A stretch of 64,000 bases of DNA from Streptomyces sp. TLI_146 (lineage in GTDB: Bacteria; Actinomycetota; Actinomycetes; Streptomycetales; Streptomycetaceae), in the NCBI RefSeq assembly GCF_002846415.1, contig NZ_PJMX01000001.1, positions 2,542,001 through 2,606,000 on the forward strand, given 5' to 3'. This document shows positions 7,255-15,944 of the stretch, in pieces. The position numbers and the translations under genes are program-made. Under the pieces are notes generated by a model, which did no database searches, was not told the DNA's origin, and saw only the letters and a list, made by a program, of their open reading frames with translations. Within the stretch, counting starts at the first letter, position 1, and the number at the start of each line of letters is the position of its first letter.

Positions 7255-10032
7255 CTACCGGTGCGAAGCGAACTCCACGACCTGCTGATACGTAGGCCGG
7301 TTCTGCCAGTTGATCGCGTTCTGCGAAATCCCGCCCAGCGGCCGCTGCACGATCGAGTCGGCACACCACTGGTTGCCGGCGGCGCACCCCGCGTCACCGG
7401 GATACACCTGCGCGGGCGTCTTGGCGGCCGCCTGCTTCAGCGTGGCCAGGAGGGCGTCACGGCAGGCGGAGAGGCTCCCGTCGCCGCAGTACTTCCGGGC
7501 CAGCGCCCCCTGCACGGGCTCGCCGAGCACCGACCGCAGATCCTTGTCCGCGTAGCTCCACCAGCCGTACTGGAAGGCGGATCCGGCGTGCGCCCCGGTC
7601 GGGCCGTGCCCGGCCGACGGTGCCTCGTCCGTGGACAGGTTCGAGGTGAGCGCCGAGTACAGCCCGTCCCCGAGCCCCGGCCGGAACTCGGCCTCGACCA
7701 GTAGCGGCCACCACGCGTCCATCAGCCGCACGGCGTCCGGGTGGGTGTAGGTGTGCGAGCCCTGCGCGGTCTCCCGGCGCTGGGTCCCGTCCGCCTTCCA
7801 CGACTCCAACTGCCCCACAGCCGTGGCCAGTTGCGGATCGTTGACGGGCGCGCTGCGGATGACCTTCAGGAGCTCGGGCAGCACGTCCTCGCCGCGCAGA
7901 TCGGTGACGGCGGCCTGCGCCATCGCCCGGGTGAGCGCGGCCCGGGTCACCCCGCCCTGCGCGACCAGCGCCTTGACCCGGTCGTCGAGGAGGTTGCCCC
8001 GGTGCACCGAGCCGTTGCCGAACCCGGCGGACGTGTAGTCCTTGGCCTGCTTGTTGTTCCAGGAGATGTAGTAGTCCTGCCCCACGGACTGCGGGTGCTG
8101 GGCGGGCGGGGTGTAGTCGGCGGTGTTGTAGGCCGGGTCGAAGCCCTGCCACTCATAGGCGCGGTCGGCCGCGATCGGCAGCGACGGGTCGACGTCCGGG
8201 TTGCGGACCGGGTTCTTGCCGCTGTTGTAGTACGCGGCGGTGCGGGAGTCCGCGTAGAACCAGTTGAAGGCGTAGTCGACGTGCTGGGCGGCTTGCTGGA
8301 AGGTGGCCGCGTCCTTGACGTACGTCGGGTCGTTGAACATCTGGAAGCCGATGATCGAGTCGGCCTCGTGGCGGTAGGTCGAGCGCAGCGAGGTGTACGC
8401 GACCTGCTTGCCGCCGACCGTGGCGCGGGCGGTGACGATGCCGTAGTTGGTGCGCCAGACCTGCATCCGGTAGGAGCCGGCGGCCGTGTTGTCGGCGGTG
8501 GTCGGCTTCCAGGCGTTGGTCTTCTCCAGCTTCTCCATCGGGGTGCACACGCCCCGGTAGAGGTAGTGGGCCGCGTCCTGGCAGAGCTCGACGGTGTAGG
8601 TGTCGGTGATGTCCTGCCCGGCGGAGGTGGCCGACCAGGCGTAGTCCTGGCCCCGGCCGAGCTGCACATACATGCCGACGCCCGCGAAGGAGGCGCCGCG
8701 GGCGCTGATGCCCGGGCCCTGGATCTCCTGGAGCATCAGCAGCTGCGGGGCGAAGTAGCCGGTCTGCGGGCCGAAGACGGCGACCGGGTTGCCGCTGGCG
8801 GTGCGGCTGCCGGAGACGAGCAGCGCGTTGGACATCCCGCGCGGCTTGCCGATGTCGAAGCCGGGCAGGGCGCCGCTGTTGAAAATGCCCTTGAGCGGCT
8901 TGAGCCGCTCGGGTACGCGTACGTCGGCCTTGGCCTTGGTGAGCGCCGAGCCGGTGCGGTCGTAGACGAGCTGTTCGGGCACGACCGTGCCGGGGTCGGG
9001 CAGTGCGGTGCCGCGCGCGTTGGCGGGCTTGGTGGCGTACGGGAAGCTGGTGCCGTCGTGGACGGTGAGCGCGGCCTCGGGGTCGTTGCGCTCGCGGAAG
9101 GACTCCCAGACCTTGGTGCCCTCGGCGACGCCGTACTTGGCCTGCGCGGCCTGGAGCGAGAGCGCGGCCTGCACCTCGCCGCCGCCTCCCCCGCCGAAAA
9201 GCCCGCCGACGACGGAGGCGAGCGCGATCAGGTCGGTGACCTTGAACGGCTGGATCTCCCCGATGTTGGTGATGGCGTCGATCTTGCCGGTGAGGACGTA
9301 CTCGCCGGGGAAGTACCGGCCGTCCTTGGACTGCTTGGCGTAGGCGTTGATGCCGTCCACATACGCCTGCGCGTCCGCCATGGCCTGCTCGCCGCGCGGG
9401 CCGTTGACGGTGCGGATCCGGTCGACCTGGGCCTGGAGGTCGGCCTCGGTGTACGGGGCCTGCGGCCAGAACTCCTGCTCCAGGCCCTGGTTGGCGAGCG
9501 CGCCGCCCGCGAACGAGGTGAGCTCGCCGCGCCCGATGTGCCGGAACAGGTCCATCAGCCAGAGCCGGTCCTGGCCGGCCGCGTACCCGGCGCCGTACTC
9601 GGTTCCGTAACGGGTGGTGCCCTTGATGTGCGGGACGCCGGTGGCCTTGTCGCGGGTGATGGTGACGTCGGGGCGCGGGGAGCTGGTGGAGGCCACCTGG
9701 CCGCCGGGCACCCCGAAGGAGGCGTCGTTGAAGAAGGAGTTGAGCTTGTCGTCGGTGAGCGAGGACTGGCCCGCGACGAGCGCGTCGTACTTGCCGAGCT
9801 GGTCGTCGCTGTGCGCGGGATGGGTGCCGAAGGCCTTGTTGCCGAGGATCTCGACAAGGGTGGCGTTGCCGTTCTCGCCGGGCGGCAGGATGTCGCCGCA
9901 CCGCCCCAGGCAGTAGTCGCTGTTGGGGGGTTCGGCGGCGCCGGCCTGGCCGAGAGGGGCGAGCAGGGCGGCCGCGAGGGCGATCACGGTGGCGGCGGTG
10001 GCGGTTCTGAGCCGTGCGGTGGGTCGTCGCAT
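7255..10032 (-). CDS. secreted penicillin acylase family protein (N-terminal nucleophile hydrolase)
   Basis: A 925-aa preproprotein with a signal peptide ending near GQAGAAE (residue 33). The alpha-subunit region (VTITRDKATGVPHIKG, then GYAAGQDRLWLMDLFRHIGRGEL) is followed by a linker and the beta-subunit start SNALLVSGS, making Ser401 the likely autocatalytic cleavage site and nucleophile. Members cut amide bonds of beta-lactams, acyl-homoserine lactones or echinocandin-type lipopeptides. The long form resembles the aculeacin/AHL acylase branch, so quorum-signal or lipopeptide deacylation is possible but unproven. The ATG at 10032 starts an Arg-rich n-region. Monocistronic. Confidence 0.9.
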   Translation of the reverse strand: MRRPTARLRTATAATVIALAAALLAPLGQAGAAEPPNSDYCLGRCGDILPPGENGNATLVEILGNKAFGTHPAHSDDQLGKYDALVAGQSSLTDDKLNSFFNDASFGVPGGQVASTSSPRPDVTITRDKATGVPHIKGTTRYGTEYGAGYAAGQDRLWLMDLFRHIGRGELTSFAGGALANQGLEQEFWPQAPYTEADLQAQVDRIRTVNGPRGEQAMADAQAYVDGINAYAKQSKDGRYFPGEYVLTGKIDAITNIGEIQPFKVTDLIALASVVGGLFGGGGGGEVQAALSLQAAQAKYGVAEGTKVWESFRERNDPEAALTVHDGTSFPYATKPANARGTALPDPGTVVPEQLVYDRTGSALTKAKADVRVPERLKPLKGIFNSGALPGFDIGKPRGMSNALLVSGSRTASGNPVAVFGPQTGYFAPQLLMLQEIQGPGISARGASFAGVGMYVQLGRGQDYAWSATSAGQDITDTYTVELCQDAAHYLYRGVCTPMEKLEKTNAWKPTTADNTAAGSYRMQVWRTNYGIVTARATVGGKQVAYTSLRSTYRHEADSIIGFQMFNDPTYVKDAATFQQAAQHVDYAFNWFYADSRTAAYYNSGKNPVRNPDVDPSLPIAADRAYEWQGFDPAYNTADYTPPAQHPQSVGQDYYISWNNKQAKDYTSAGFGNGSVHRGNLLDDRVKALVAQGGVTRAALTRAMAQAAVTDLRGEDVLPELLKVIRSAPVNDPQLATAVGQLESWKADGTQRRETAQGSHTYTHPDAVRLMDAWWPLLVEAEFRPGLGDGLYSALTSNLSTDEAPSAGHGPTGAHAGSAFQYGWWSYADKDLRSVLGEPVQGALARKYCGDGSLSACRDALLATLKQAAAKTPAQVYPGDAGCAAGNQWCADSIVQRPLGGISQNAINWQNRPTYQQVVEFASHR

Positions 10033-10315
10033 GCGTGCTCCTAGTGAGGACCGATGCGGCGGAGGTTACTGAGGGGTACCGCAGGAGGGAAGATGAACAC
10101 ACGTCACCTTTCCCGAACGTGCGTGACCTTCCCGGAATCACCACAGGGTGACCGGGTGGGGCGCCCGGAGCATACGGGGGGCGTGCGACGGATTCCGGTC
10201 AGCGCCGCCTGATGGGGCCCATCGGATTTTCGATGGAGCCGGATCGGGTAGCCGTACGTCCATTCCTCGACGCCGAGCATTCGCCGAAGTAGTGAGCGAC
10301 GGAGGTGGCAGGGCC

Positions 10316-10927
10316 ATGGCTGGTTTCCGCAGCCTTGCGAGACAGGTGCGCGACCCAGGGAACGATCTCGCACTGCGCCGGTATTCGCTGCGCAAGTGCC
10401 TTGAGCGGTTCGCCCCTTATGGACACCGGGCGACCTGGGACCATCTGTGTGTGAGGCATGGCATCGGGCCCGAGGACCGGGCACCCGATCCGGCGCGGCT
10501 GGTGGCCGCGCTCGACGAGCTGGAGGCGGCGCGGGCCGTCTGGCTCGGATACGAAGCGGAGTTCGCGGCCCGCAGGAAGCGTGAGAAGCACGCCGGCCTG
10601 CGGATCCCGGGCTCCTTCGACGACTGGCACCGGCGCACCTGGGGCGGTTTCGGGGTGGCCTGGTGCGACGACCCGTCGGTGCATCCCGTCCAGCCGCTGG
10701 CCGAGGTGCTCGGCCGGATCATCGCGGCCCTGCGGACGGTGCCGGGCGCGGGCTGCCCGGTGTGCGGCGGGCGGGCGCTGGTGTGGCAGCGGGACCTGGC
10801 CCACGATCCGTGGTGCGGGCCGGTCTGCACGGGCTGCGGAATCCTGGTGCCGCAGCCGGTGCTCACCGCCGAGGCGCTGGTGCGCGCCAAGTCGGTACGG
10901 CGCGAGGCGCTGGCATCGGTGGCATGA
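10316..10927 (+). CDS. conserved hypothetical protein with a zinc-ribbon-like C-terminus
   Basis: A 203-aa soluble protein. The ATG at 10316 is chosen because GGAGGTGG lies just upstream; the frame stays open further 5' but without a ribosome site. The middle is charged and helical (LDELEAARAVWLGYEAEFAARRKREKH cut here to its key features: long amphipathic helix). The C-terminal third carries CPVCGG and, about 24 residues later, CGPVCTGCG, a four-to-five-cysteine zinc-ribbon-like arrangement. No catalytic motif is recognised. It could be a nucleic-acid or protein-binding factor; function unknown. It converges on soxR across a strong terminator. Confidence 0.72.
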   Translation: MAGFRSLARQVRDPGNDLALRRYSLRKCLERFAPYGHRATWDHLCVRHGIGPEDRAPDPARLVAALDELEAARAVWLGYEAEFAARRKREKHAGLRIPGSFDDWHRRTWGGFGVAWCDDPSVHPVQPLAEVLGRIIAALRTVPGAGCPVCGGRALVWQRDLAHDPWCGPVCTGCGILVPQPVLTAEALVRAKSVRREALASVA

Positions 10928-10931
10928 GACA

Positions 10932-10975
10932 CGCGGGGGCGGATGCGGCCGAGGGCCGCGGGGGCCGCCCCCGCG
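10932..10975. terminator. nested terminator hairpin between convergent genes
   Basis: Outer arms CGCGGGGGCGG (10932-10942) and CCGCCCCCGCG (10965-10975) are perfectly complementary over 11 bp. An inner GCGGCC/GGCCGC stem (10945-10950, 10954-10959) sits in the loop. It separates the zinc-ribbon gene from soxR. Confidence 0.75.
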
Positions 10976-11002
10976 ATGTCGGCGGGAGCACGTCCCGTAC
11001 GG

Positions 11003-11503
11003 CTAACAGGTCTCGCACGACGGGGCCTCGGCCGCGGCCCGCTTCTTCTTGCGCTCGGGCAGCAGCCGCGAGCCGGTGAGGCGGTCGCCGGAGATGTCGT
11101 CCGGGTTGGACAGGACACAGGTCTCCAGGGACAGGCATCCGCAGCCGATGCAGTCGGTGAGGTGGTCGCGGAGGCGGCTCAACTGCTTGATGCGCTCGTC
11201 GAGTTCGGAGCGCCAGGTCTCGGAGAGCCGCGCCCAGTCCTCACGGGTCGGGGTGCGCTCCTCGGGGAGTTCGGCGAGGGCGTCCCGGATGGTGGCGAGC
11301 GGGATGCCCACGCGCTGGGCGGCCCGCACGAAGGCGACCCGGCGCAGCACGTCACGGCCGTAACGGCGCTGGTTGCCCGAGGTGCGGCGGCTGCTGATCA
11401 GACCCTTGGACTCGTAGAAATGCAGGGCGGAAACGGCGGCCCCGCTTCGGGCGGACAGCTGGCCGACCGTGAGCTCATGGACCTTCTCTGGAATCTGCGG
11501 CAC
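11003..11503 (-). CDS. soxR: redox-sensitive MerR-family regulator SoxR
   Basis: A 166-aa MerR-type protein: winged HTH ([21 protein letters not shown]) at 10-30, dimerisation helix, then [12 protein letters not shown], the C-x2-C-x-C-x5-C ligand set of a [2Fe-2S] cluster. In actinomycetes SoxR senses redox-active compounds such as phenazines and actinorhodin-like quinones rather than superoxide, and switches on a few oxidoreductase and efflux genes. The tail after the cluster is longer than in E. coli. I found no obvious SoxR box in the divergent gap (11504-11631), so its targets may lie elsewhere. Confidence 0.95.
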   Translation of the reverse strand: MPQIPEKVHELTVGQLSARSGAAVSALHFYESKGLISSRRTSGNQRRYGRDVLRRVAFVRAAQRVGIPLATIRDALAELPEERTPTREDWARLSETWRSELDERIKQLSRLRDHLTDCIGCGCLSLETCVLSNPDDISGDRLTGSRLLPERKKKRAAAEAPSCETC

Positions 11504-11564
11504 CCCTCGAACCCTACTGCGCGGGTGAGATCACCGTTGACAGCGGGCACCGCCCCCAGCATGC

Positions 11565-11580
11565 TGAGCAAGCGCTTGGA
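11565..11580. promoter_or_regulatory. TetR-type operator upstream of maoC-like gene
   Basis: TGAGCAAGCGCTTGGA contains the perfect 10-bp palindrome CAAGCGCTTG (11569-11578). TGAGCAAGCGCTT recurs exactly at 12821-12833 in front of the TetR gene at 12152-12781. The site is about 52 bp before the hydratase start, and a TTGACA (11537-11542) lies just upstream. Confidence 0.65.
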
Positions 11581-11631
11581 CAGTGGAGGCGCAAAGGCAG
11601 CCGAAGCATGCGAGAGAGGCAGGAACCGGGC

Positions 11632-12093
11632 ATGGCAGAGCCGAGGATCTTCACCTCCGCCGACGAGCTGAAGGCCGGAGTGGGCGAGCCGCTCGGGTAC
11701 AGCGACTGGCTGGAGATCGACCAGCACCGCATCGACCTCTTCGCCGACGCCACCGGCGACCACCAGTGGATCCACGTCGACCCGGCGCGCGCCGCGGCGG
11801 GCCCGTTCGGGACGACGATCGCGCACGGCTATCTGACGCTCTCGCTCCTGCCGGCCCTGGTGCCGCAGGTGCTGCGCGTCGAGGGCATGAAGATGGGCAT
11901 CAACTACGGCACGGAGAAGGTCCGCTTCCCCGCCCCGGTCCCGGTCGGCTCCCGTCTGCGCGCGACCGCCGTGCTCACGAACGTCGAGGAGGCGGGCGGC
12001 GGCGTCCAGGTGACCGCGAAGGTCACGGTGGAGCGGGAGGGCGGCGAGAAGCCGGTGTGCGTGGCGGAGTCGGTGTCGCGGTACTTCTTCTGA
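11632..12093 (+). CDS. MaoC-family (R)-enoyl-CoA hydratase/dehydratase
   Basis: A 153-aa single hot-dog domain. The hydratase-2 signature is clear: FADATGDHQWIHVDPARA with the catalytic Asp/His pair (D-x4-H), followed by GPFGTTIAHGYLTLSLLP. It would hydrate a trans-2-enoyl-CoA in beta-oxidation or a related route. The ATG at 11632 is preferred; an in-frame ATG at 11608 is possible. The promoter carries a palindrome also found upstream of the next TetR gene, so it is probably repressed by that protein in response to an acyl-CoA ligand (inference). Confidence 0.92.
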   Translation: MAEPRIFTSADELKAGVGEPLGYSDWLEIDQHRIDLFADATGDHQWIHVDPARAAAGPFGTTIAHGYLTLSLLPALVPQVLRVEGMKMGINYGTEKVRFPAPVPVGSRLRATAVLTNVEEAGGGVQVTAKVTVEREGGEKPVCVAESVSRYFF

Positions 12094-12151
12094 GCGGCGC
12101 CTGCCGAGCAGCCCCTTCCGAGCGGGCTCTTCCGAGCCGCCTCGCGAGCCG

Positions 12152-12781
12152 CTACTTGGGCTGCGCCCCCACCATCCGCAGCACCAGGTCCGCGTAGAGC
12201 GCGCCGACCTCGTCCGGGGTGCGGCGGCCCTCCGTGTTGAACCAGCGGGCCACGTCGATGCAGAGCGACAGGACCGCGAGCGTGGTGCCGGGGACGTCCG
12301 GGACGTCGAACTCGCCCGCCGCCACGCCGTCGTTGAGGATGCGCCGCACGGCGGCGTCGCTGCGGCGGCGCAGGCCCACGATCTCGGTGCGGTGCTCGGC
12401 GCCGAGCGCGTCGAGCTCGTACTGCACCACGCGGGCGGTCATATGGTGCCCGGCGTGCCACCGTACGAAGGAGCGGACGGCGCCGTCGAGCCGGTCGGCG
12501 GCGGTGCCGGGAGCGGCCGCCGCCGTCTCCAGGATCTCCAGGGCCTTGTCGTGGCCGATCCTGCTGATCCGGTGGAGCAGCTCTTCCTTGGTCTTGTAGT
12601 GGATGTAGAGCGCGGCCGGGCTCATCCCGGCGCGGCCCGCGATGTCACGGGTCGTCGTGGCGTGGTAGCCGCGCTCCGCGAACGCCTCCACGGCGGCGAC
12701 CAGCAGCCTCCGGGCGGCCTCGGGCGTGACCTCGCCCCACGGCTTGTCCTCGCCGCCCACCGTCTGCTCAGCCGCGTCCAT
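12152..12781 (-). CDS. TetR-family regulator, probable repressor of the MaoC-like gene
   Basis: A 209-aa TetR protein: HTH at about 20-65 (AFAERGYHATTTRDIAGRAG, then MSPAALYIHYKTKEELLHRI), then a helical ligand domain with a His/Arg-rich segment (FVRWHAGHHMTARVVQYEL) typical of acyl-CoA-responsive members. It is convergent with the hydratase gene. Its own promoter carries the same TGAGCAAGCGCTT element as the hydratase promoter, so both are likely its targets. The ligand is unknown. Confidence 0.9.
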   Translation of the reverse strand: MDAAEQTVGGEDKPWGEVTPEAARRLLVAAVEAFAERGYHATTTRDIAGRAGMSPAALYIHYKTKEELLHRISRIGHDKALEILETAAAAPGTAADRLDGAVRSFVRWHAGHHMTARVVQYELDALGAEHRTEIVGLRRRSDAAVRRILNDGVAAGEFDVPDVPGTTLAVLSLCIDVARWFNTEGRRTPDEVGALYADLVLRMVGAQPK

Positions 12782-12820
12782 CGCTGCCCCTTCCTTCGGA
12801 CGAACACCATACCCCGAAGG

Positions 12821-12834
12821 TGAGCAAGCGCTTA
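12821..12834. promoter_or_regulatory. TetR-type operator upstream of the TetR gene
   Basis: TGAGCAAGCGCTTA shares 13 of 14 bases with the element at 11565-11578. It is 40 bp upstream of the TetR start (12781), which fits autoregulation. Confidence 0.62.
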
Positions 12835-12843
12835 GAGCGTGCC

Positions 12844-13131
12844 CTACAGCTTCTGGAACGGGTCGTGCTCAGCGAGCAGCTTCTCCAGGCGGGCCTGGTC
12901 GACCCGGCTGACGATCTGCCCGGCCTCCTGGCGGTCGCGGACCACCTTGGCGAGCGTGAAGGCGGAGGTGACGAGGTAGAGGACGGCTATCCCGAGGAAC
13001 GCGCGCACCCAGGCGTCGGCCTGGAGCCGGGCGATGCCGATGGCGGTGGCGCTGATGGCGACGGCGAAGGACGCGACGGCCTGTCCGTAGTACGCGGCCG
13101 TGTTCTGCTGCTTGACCGGTGTCTCACTCAT
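12844..13131 (-). CDS. YiaA/YiaB-like small inner-membrane protein
   Basis: A 95-aa protein with two predicted transmembrane helices (about 20-38, FAVAISATAIGIARL region, and about 44-62, FLGIAVLYLVTSAFTLAKV) and a charged cytoplasmic tail RDRQEAGQIVSRVDQARLEKLLAE. The fold matches the YiaA/B two-TM family of unknown function. The ATG at 13131 gives MSETPVKQ; a further upstream in-frame start at 13167 would add an unlikely Pro/His leader. Its stop is 10 bp from the TetR operator at 12821-12834. Confidence 0.8.
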   Translation of the reverse strand: MSETPVKQQNTAAYYGQAVASFAVAISATAIGIARLQADAWVRAFLGIAVLYLVTSAFTLAKVVRDRQEAGQIVSRVDQARLEKLLAEHDPFQKL

Positions 13132-13220
13132 GGGCACAGCATGCGGCGGATGTGGCCGGGGCCACATCCGCTCGCGTACTCAGGACGTACTCATAACGCC
13201 GGGAGCCAGAACGCGGGGCC

Positions 13221-14372
13221 TCAGAACGCCGAGACGCCCGTCTCCGCCCTGCCGATGATCAGCTTCTGGATCTGGCTGGTGCCCTCGTACAGCGTCATCA
13301 CGCGCGCGTCGCGCAGCAGCTTGCCGACCGGGTACTCGTCGATGTAGCCGTAACCGCCGTACACCTGAAGGGCGTTGTTGGCCGCGCGCACCGCCGCCTC
13401 GGAGGCGAACAGCTTCGCCTTGGAGGCGGCGGTGGCGAACTCCTCGCCCCGGTCGATGAGATCGGCCACCCGCCAGGTCAGCAGCCGGGCCGCGTCCACG
13501 TCCACGGAGATGTCGCTGATCAGCTCCTGGACCAGCTGGTAGTGCGCGATGGACCGGCCGAACTGCTCGCGCTGCCCGGCGTACCCGACCGCCGCGTCCA
13601 GGGCCGCCCGGGCGATGCCCACACAGCCCGCCGCCACCGACATCCGTCCCTTGGCCAGCGCGGACATGGCGATCGAGAAGCCCTTGCCCTCGGGCCCGAG
13701 CAGCGCGCCCGCGGGGACGCGCACGTCCTGGAGGACCACCTCCGCGGTCGCCTGGCCGCGCAGGCCGAGCTTGCCGTGGATGGGGCGGCGGCTGAGACCG
13801 GGGGCGTCGGCCGGCACCAGGAAGGCGGAGACGCCGCGGTGGCCGGGGGTGTCGTTGGTGCGGGCGAACAGCAGCACCAGATCGGCCCAGGTGCCGTTGG
13901 TGATGAACATCTTGGAGCCGTTGATGACGTAGTCGCCGCCGTCGCGGACCGCGCGGGTGGCGAGGTTCCCGGCGTCCGAGCCGGTGCCGGGCTCGGTCAG
14001 ACCGAAGCAGCCGAGCGCCTCGCCGGAGGTCAGCCGCGGCAGCCAGGCCCGCTTCTGCTCCTCGCTGCCCCAGTGCGCGACCGTCTTGGCGACCAGGCCG
14101 AGCGAGACGGAGACGATGCCGCGCACCGACGAGTCGCCGCGCCCCAGCTCCTCGGTCACCAGGCAGTACGCGAGGTGGTCGCCGCCCGAGCCGCCGTACT
14201 CCTCGGGGACGGTGAGCCCGAGGAACCCGAGGGCGCCCAGCTTCTTCACGATCGACCGGTCGACGCTCTCGGCCCGGTCCCAGGCGGCGGCGTACGGAGT
14301 GACCTCGCGGGCGACGAAGTCCTCGGCGAGCCGCCGCACCGCGGCCTGCTCCTCGCTCAGCTCCAGGTTCAT
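13221..14372 (-). CDS. acyl-CoA dehydrogenase
   Basis: A 383-aa FAD enzyme of normal length. Signatures: GCFGLTEPGTGSDAG (about 133-147), a second FAD/substrate region FITNGTWADL, the QVYGGYGYIDEYPV segment near 345-358, and the catalytic base in LYEGTSQIQ near residue 369. It would introduce the alpha-beta double bond in an acyl-CoA. It is divergent from a TetR gene, and the shared 104-bp gap holds an operator-like palindrome at 14432-14450 that recurs before the aldehyde dehydrogenase gene. Chain specificity cannot be deduced. Confidence 0.94.
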   Translation of the reverse strand: MNLELSEEQAAVRRLAEDFVAREVTPYAAAWDRAESVDRSIVKKLGALGFLGLTVPEEYGGSGGDHLAYCLVTEELGRGDSSVRGIVSVSLGLVAKTVAHWGSEEQKRAWLPRLTSGEALGCFGLTEPGTGSDAGNLATRAVRDGGDYVINGSKMFITNGTWADLVLLFARTNDTPGHRGVSAFLVPADAPGLSRRPIHGKLGLRGQATAEVVLQDVRVPAGALLGPEGKGFSIAMSALAKGRMSVAAGCVGIARAALDAAVGYAGQREQFGRSIAHYQLVQELISDISVDVDAARLLTWRVADLIDRGEEFATAASKAKLFASEAAVRAANNALQVYGGYGYIDEYPVGKLLRDARVMTLYEGTSQIQKLIIGRAETGVSAF

Positions 14373-14431
14373 GTCGCTCGCACCCCAGGTGGTCCGGTAG
14401 GGCGGCCCGGCAGTCCGGTCGGCCGCCCTTT

Positions 14432-14450
14432 AATTAGCGCTGCTAGTTTT
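14432..14450. promoter_or_regulatory. TetR operator between acyl-CoA dehydrogenase and TetR genes
   Basis: AATTAGCGCTGCTAGTTTT matches AACTAGCGCCGGTAGTTTT at 19465-19483 in 16 of 19 positions, and both continue with CC. The core has ACTA/TAGT-type dyad symmetry. It lies 27 bp from the TetR ATG and 60 bp from the dehydrogenase ATG, so it could control both. Confidence 0.65.
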
Positions 14451-14476
14451 CCAGGCGCAGGCCTACTATGTGCCGC

Positions 14477-15154
14477 ATGGCCCGACCGCGCAAGCCCCTC
14501 CTCAGCCACGACCGCATCGTCGCGGCGGCCAGCGCGCTCGTGGACGCCGAAGGGCTCGCGGCCGTCTCGACCCGCCGCCTCGCCGCCGAGCTGGGCGTGA
14601 GCGGGCCCTCCCTCTACAACCACTTCCGGACGAAGGACGAGATCCTGGAGGCGGTCGCGGACGCGACCTCCGCACAGGTCGACCTGTCGATGTTCGAGGC
14701 GGGCGACGCCCGCGGCTGGCGCACCGCACTGCACGACTGGGCCGTCGCCTACCGCGCGGTCCTCACCCGCCACCCCAACATCGTCCCGGTGCTCGCCCAG
14801 GGCCCCGGCCGCCGCCCGGCGGGCCTGCGGCTCGCGGACGCGGTGTTCGGCGCGATGGTCGCGGCGGGCTGGCCGCCCGCGCAGGCCACCCGGATCGGCG
14901 CGCTGATGCGGTACTTCGTCATGGGCTCGGCCCTCGGCTCCTTCGCCCGCGGCTTCGTGGACGACGAGACGGCGTACGACCCGGCCGACTACCCCCACCT
15001 CGGCCAGGCCCATCTGCTGGCCGAGCGGCAGGAGGAGATCGACGAGGGCGCGTTCGACACCGGCCTGCGGGCGCTCCTGGACGGGCTCCAGGCGCAGTAC
15101 GACGCGCTGCCCCGCCGGACCGCCGCCCACGATTCGGCCCCCGCCGAACGGTGA
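14477..15154 (+). CDS. TetR-family regulator (acyl-CoA dehydrogenase / aldehyde oxidation regulon)
   Basis: A 225-aa regulator: MARPRKPLLSHDRIVAAAS leads into an HTH (TRRLAAELGVSGPSLYNHFRTKDEIL) at about 32-60, then a TetR_C domain of the large C-terminal type (TRIGALMRYFVMGSALGSF). The start at 14477 is preferred to the ATG at 14468. Divergent from the acyl-CoA dehydrogenase, with one near-palindromic operator between them and a near-identical copy in front of the ALDH/ADH operon. Repression of both is the simplest reading. Confidence 0.9.
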   Translation: MARPRKPLLSHDRIVAAASALVDAEGLAAVSTRRLAAELGVSGPSLYNHFRTKDEILEAVADATSAQVDLSMFEAGDARGWRTALHDWAVAYRAVLTRHPNIVPVLAQGPGRRPAGLRLADAVFGAMVAAGWPPAQATRIGALMRYFVMGSALGSFARGFVDDETAYDPADYPHLGQAHLLAERQEEIDEGAFDTGLRALLDGLQAQYDALPRRTAAHDSAPAER

Positions 15155-15172
15155 CGGCGGCATCCTGGAGGT

Positions 15173-15868
15173 ATGACCACCACAGCGGGATCAGGGCTCG
15201 CCGCGTTCGCCTCGCTGCTCGCCGACGAGACCCGGGCGGCCTTCTGCCTGGCGCTGCTCGACGGACGGGCCTGGACGGCCGGGGAGCTGGCACGGCACGC
15301 GAAGGTCGCCCCCTCCACGGCCAGTGAGCACCTGGGCAAACTGGTGGCGGGCGGCCTGCTCTCGGAGGAGCGGCAGGGCCGCCACCGGTACGTACGCCTG
15401 GCCGACGCCGGGGTCGCCCACCTCGTCGAGCAGCTGGCGGCCCGTACGGCGCCCGCCCCGGCGCGGAGCCTGCGGGCCGCGTCGGCGGGCAGCGCGATGG
15501 CCCGTGGGCGCACCTGCTACGACCACCTCGCCGGCCGCCTCGGCATGGCCGTCACGGACGCGATGACGGTACGGGGGCTGCTCACCCAGGACGCCGGATT
15601 CGCGCTGACGCGCGAAGGGGTGCGCTGGTACGGGGAGTTGGGGCTCACCCTCGACCACAAGGGCAAGCGCCCGCTGGTGCGCTCGTGCCTGGACTGGACC
15701 GAGCGCCGCCCCCATCTGGCCGGGGTGGCCGGGGCCGTGCTGTGCGCGCACGCGCTGGACGCCGGGTGGTGCGTACGGATCGGCTCGGAGCGGGCGGTCC
15801 GGGTGACGCCGGAGGGCGAGGAGGCCCTGGGCGAGCTGCTCGGGATCGAGAAGGCGAGCCTGCGGTGA
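15173..15868 (+). CDS. ArsR-type winged-helix transcriptional regulator
   Basis: A 231-aa protein with an N-terminal ArsR-like winged helix (LADETRAAFCLALLDGRAWT, ELARHAKVAPSTASEHLGKL, GLLSEERQGRHRYVRLA) at about 15-80. A roughly 130-residue C-terminal extension contains a second duplicated-looking segment (CYDHLAGRLGMAVTDAM ... LVRSCLDWTERRPHLAG). No metal-binding CxC pair is evident in the DNA-recognition helix, so it may sense an organic ligand. It lies 18 bp after the TetR stop and just before a DMT exporter, which it may regulate. The ATG is preceded by TGGAGGT. Confidence 0.86.
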   Translation: MTTTAGSGLAAFASLLADETRAAFCLALLDGRAWTAGELARHAKVAPSTASEHLGKLVAGGLLSEERQGRHRYVRLADAGVAHLVEQLAARTAPAPARSLRAASAGSAMARGRTCYDHLAGRLGMAVTDAMTVRGLLTQDAGFALTREGVRWYGELGLTLDHKGKRPLVRSCLDWTERRPHLAGVAGAVLCAHALDAGWCVRIGSERAVRVTPEGEEALGELLGIEKASLR

Positions 15869-15944
15869 CCAGGGCCGGGAAAGCCGGGGGCGGCGGCGAA
15901 TAATTCGGTGAGCGCCGAACGGTTCCGGCCGTACCGTTCGACGC

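Noticed and set aside
11504..11631. SoxR box beside soxR
   Set aside because: No CCTCAAG/CTTGAGG-type dyad found; the only palindrome is the CAAGCGCTTG site that recurs at the TetR gene.
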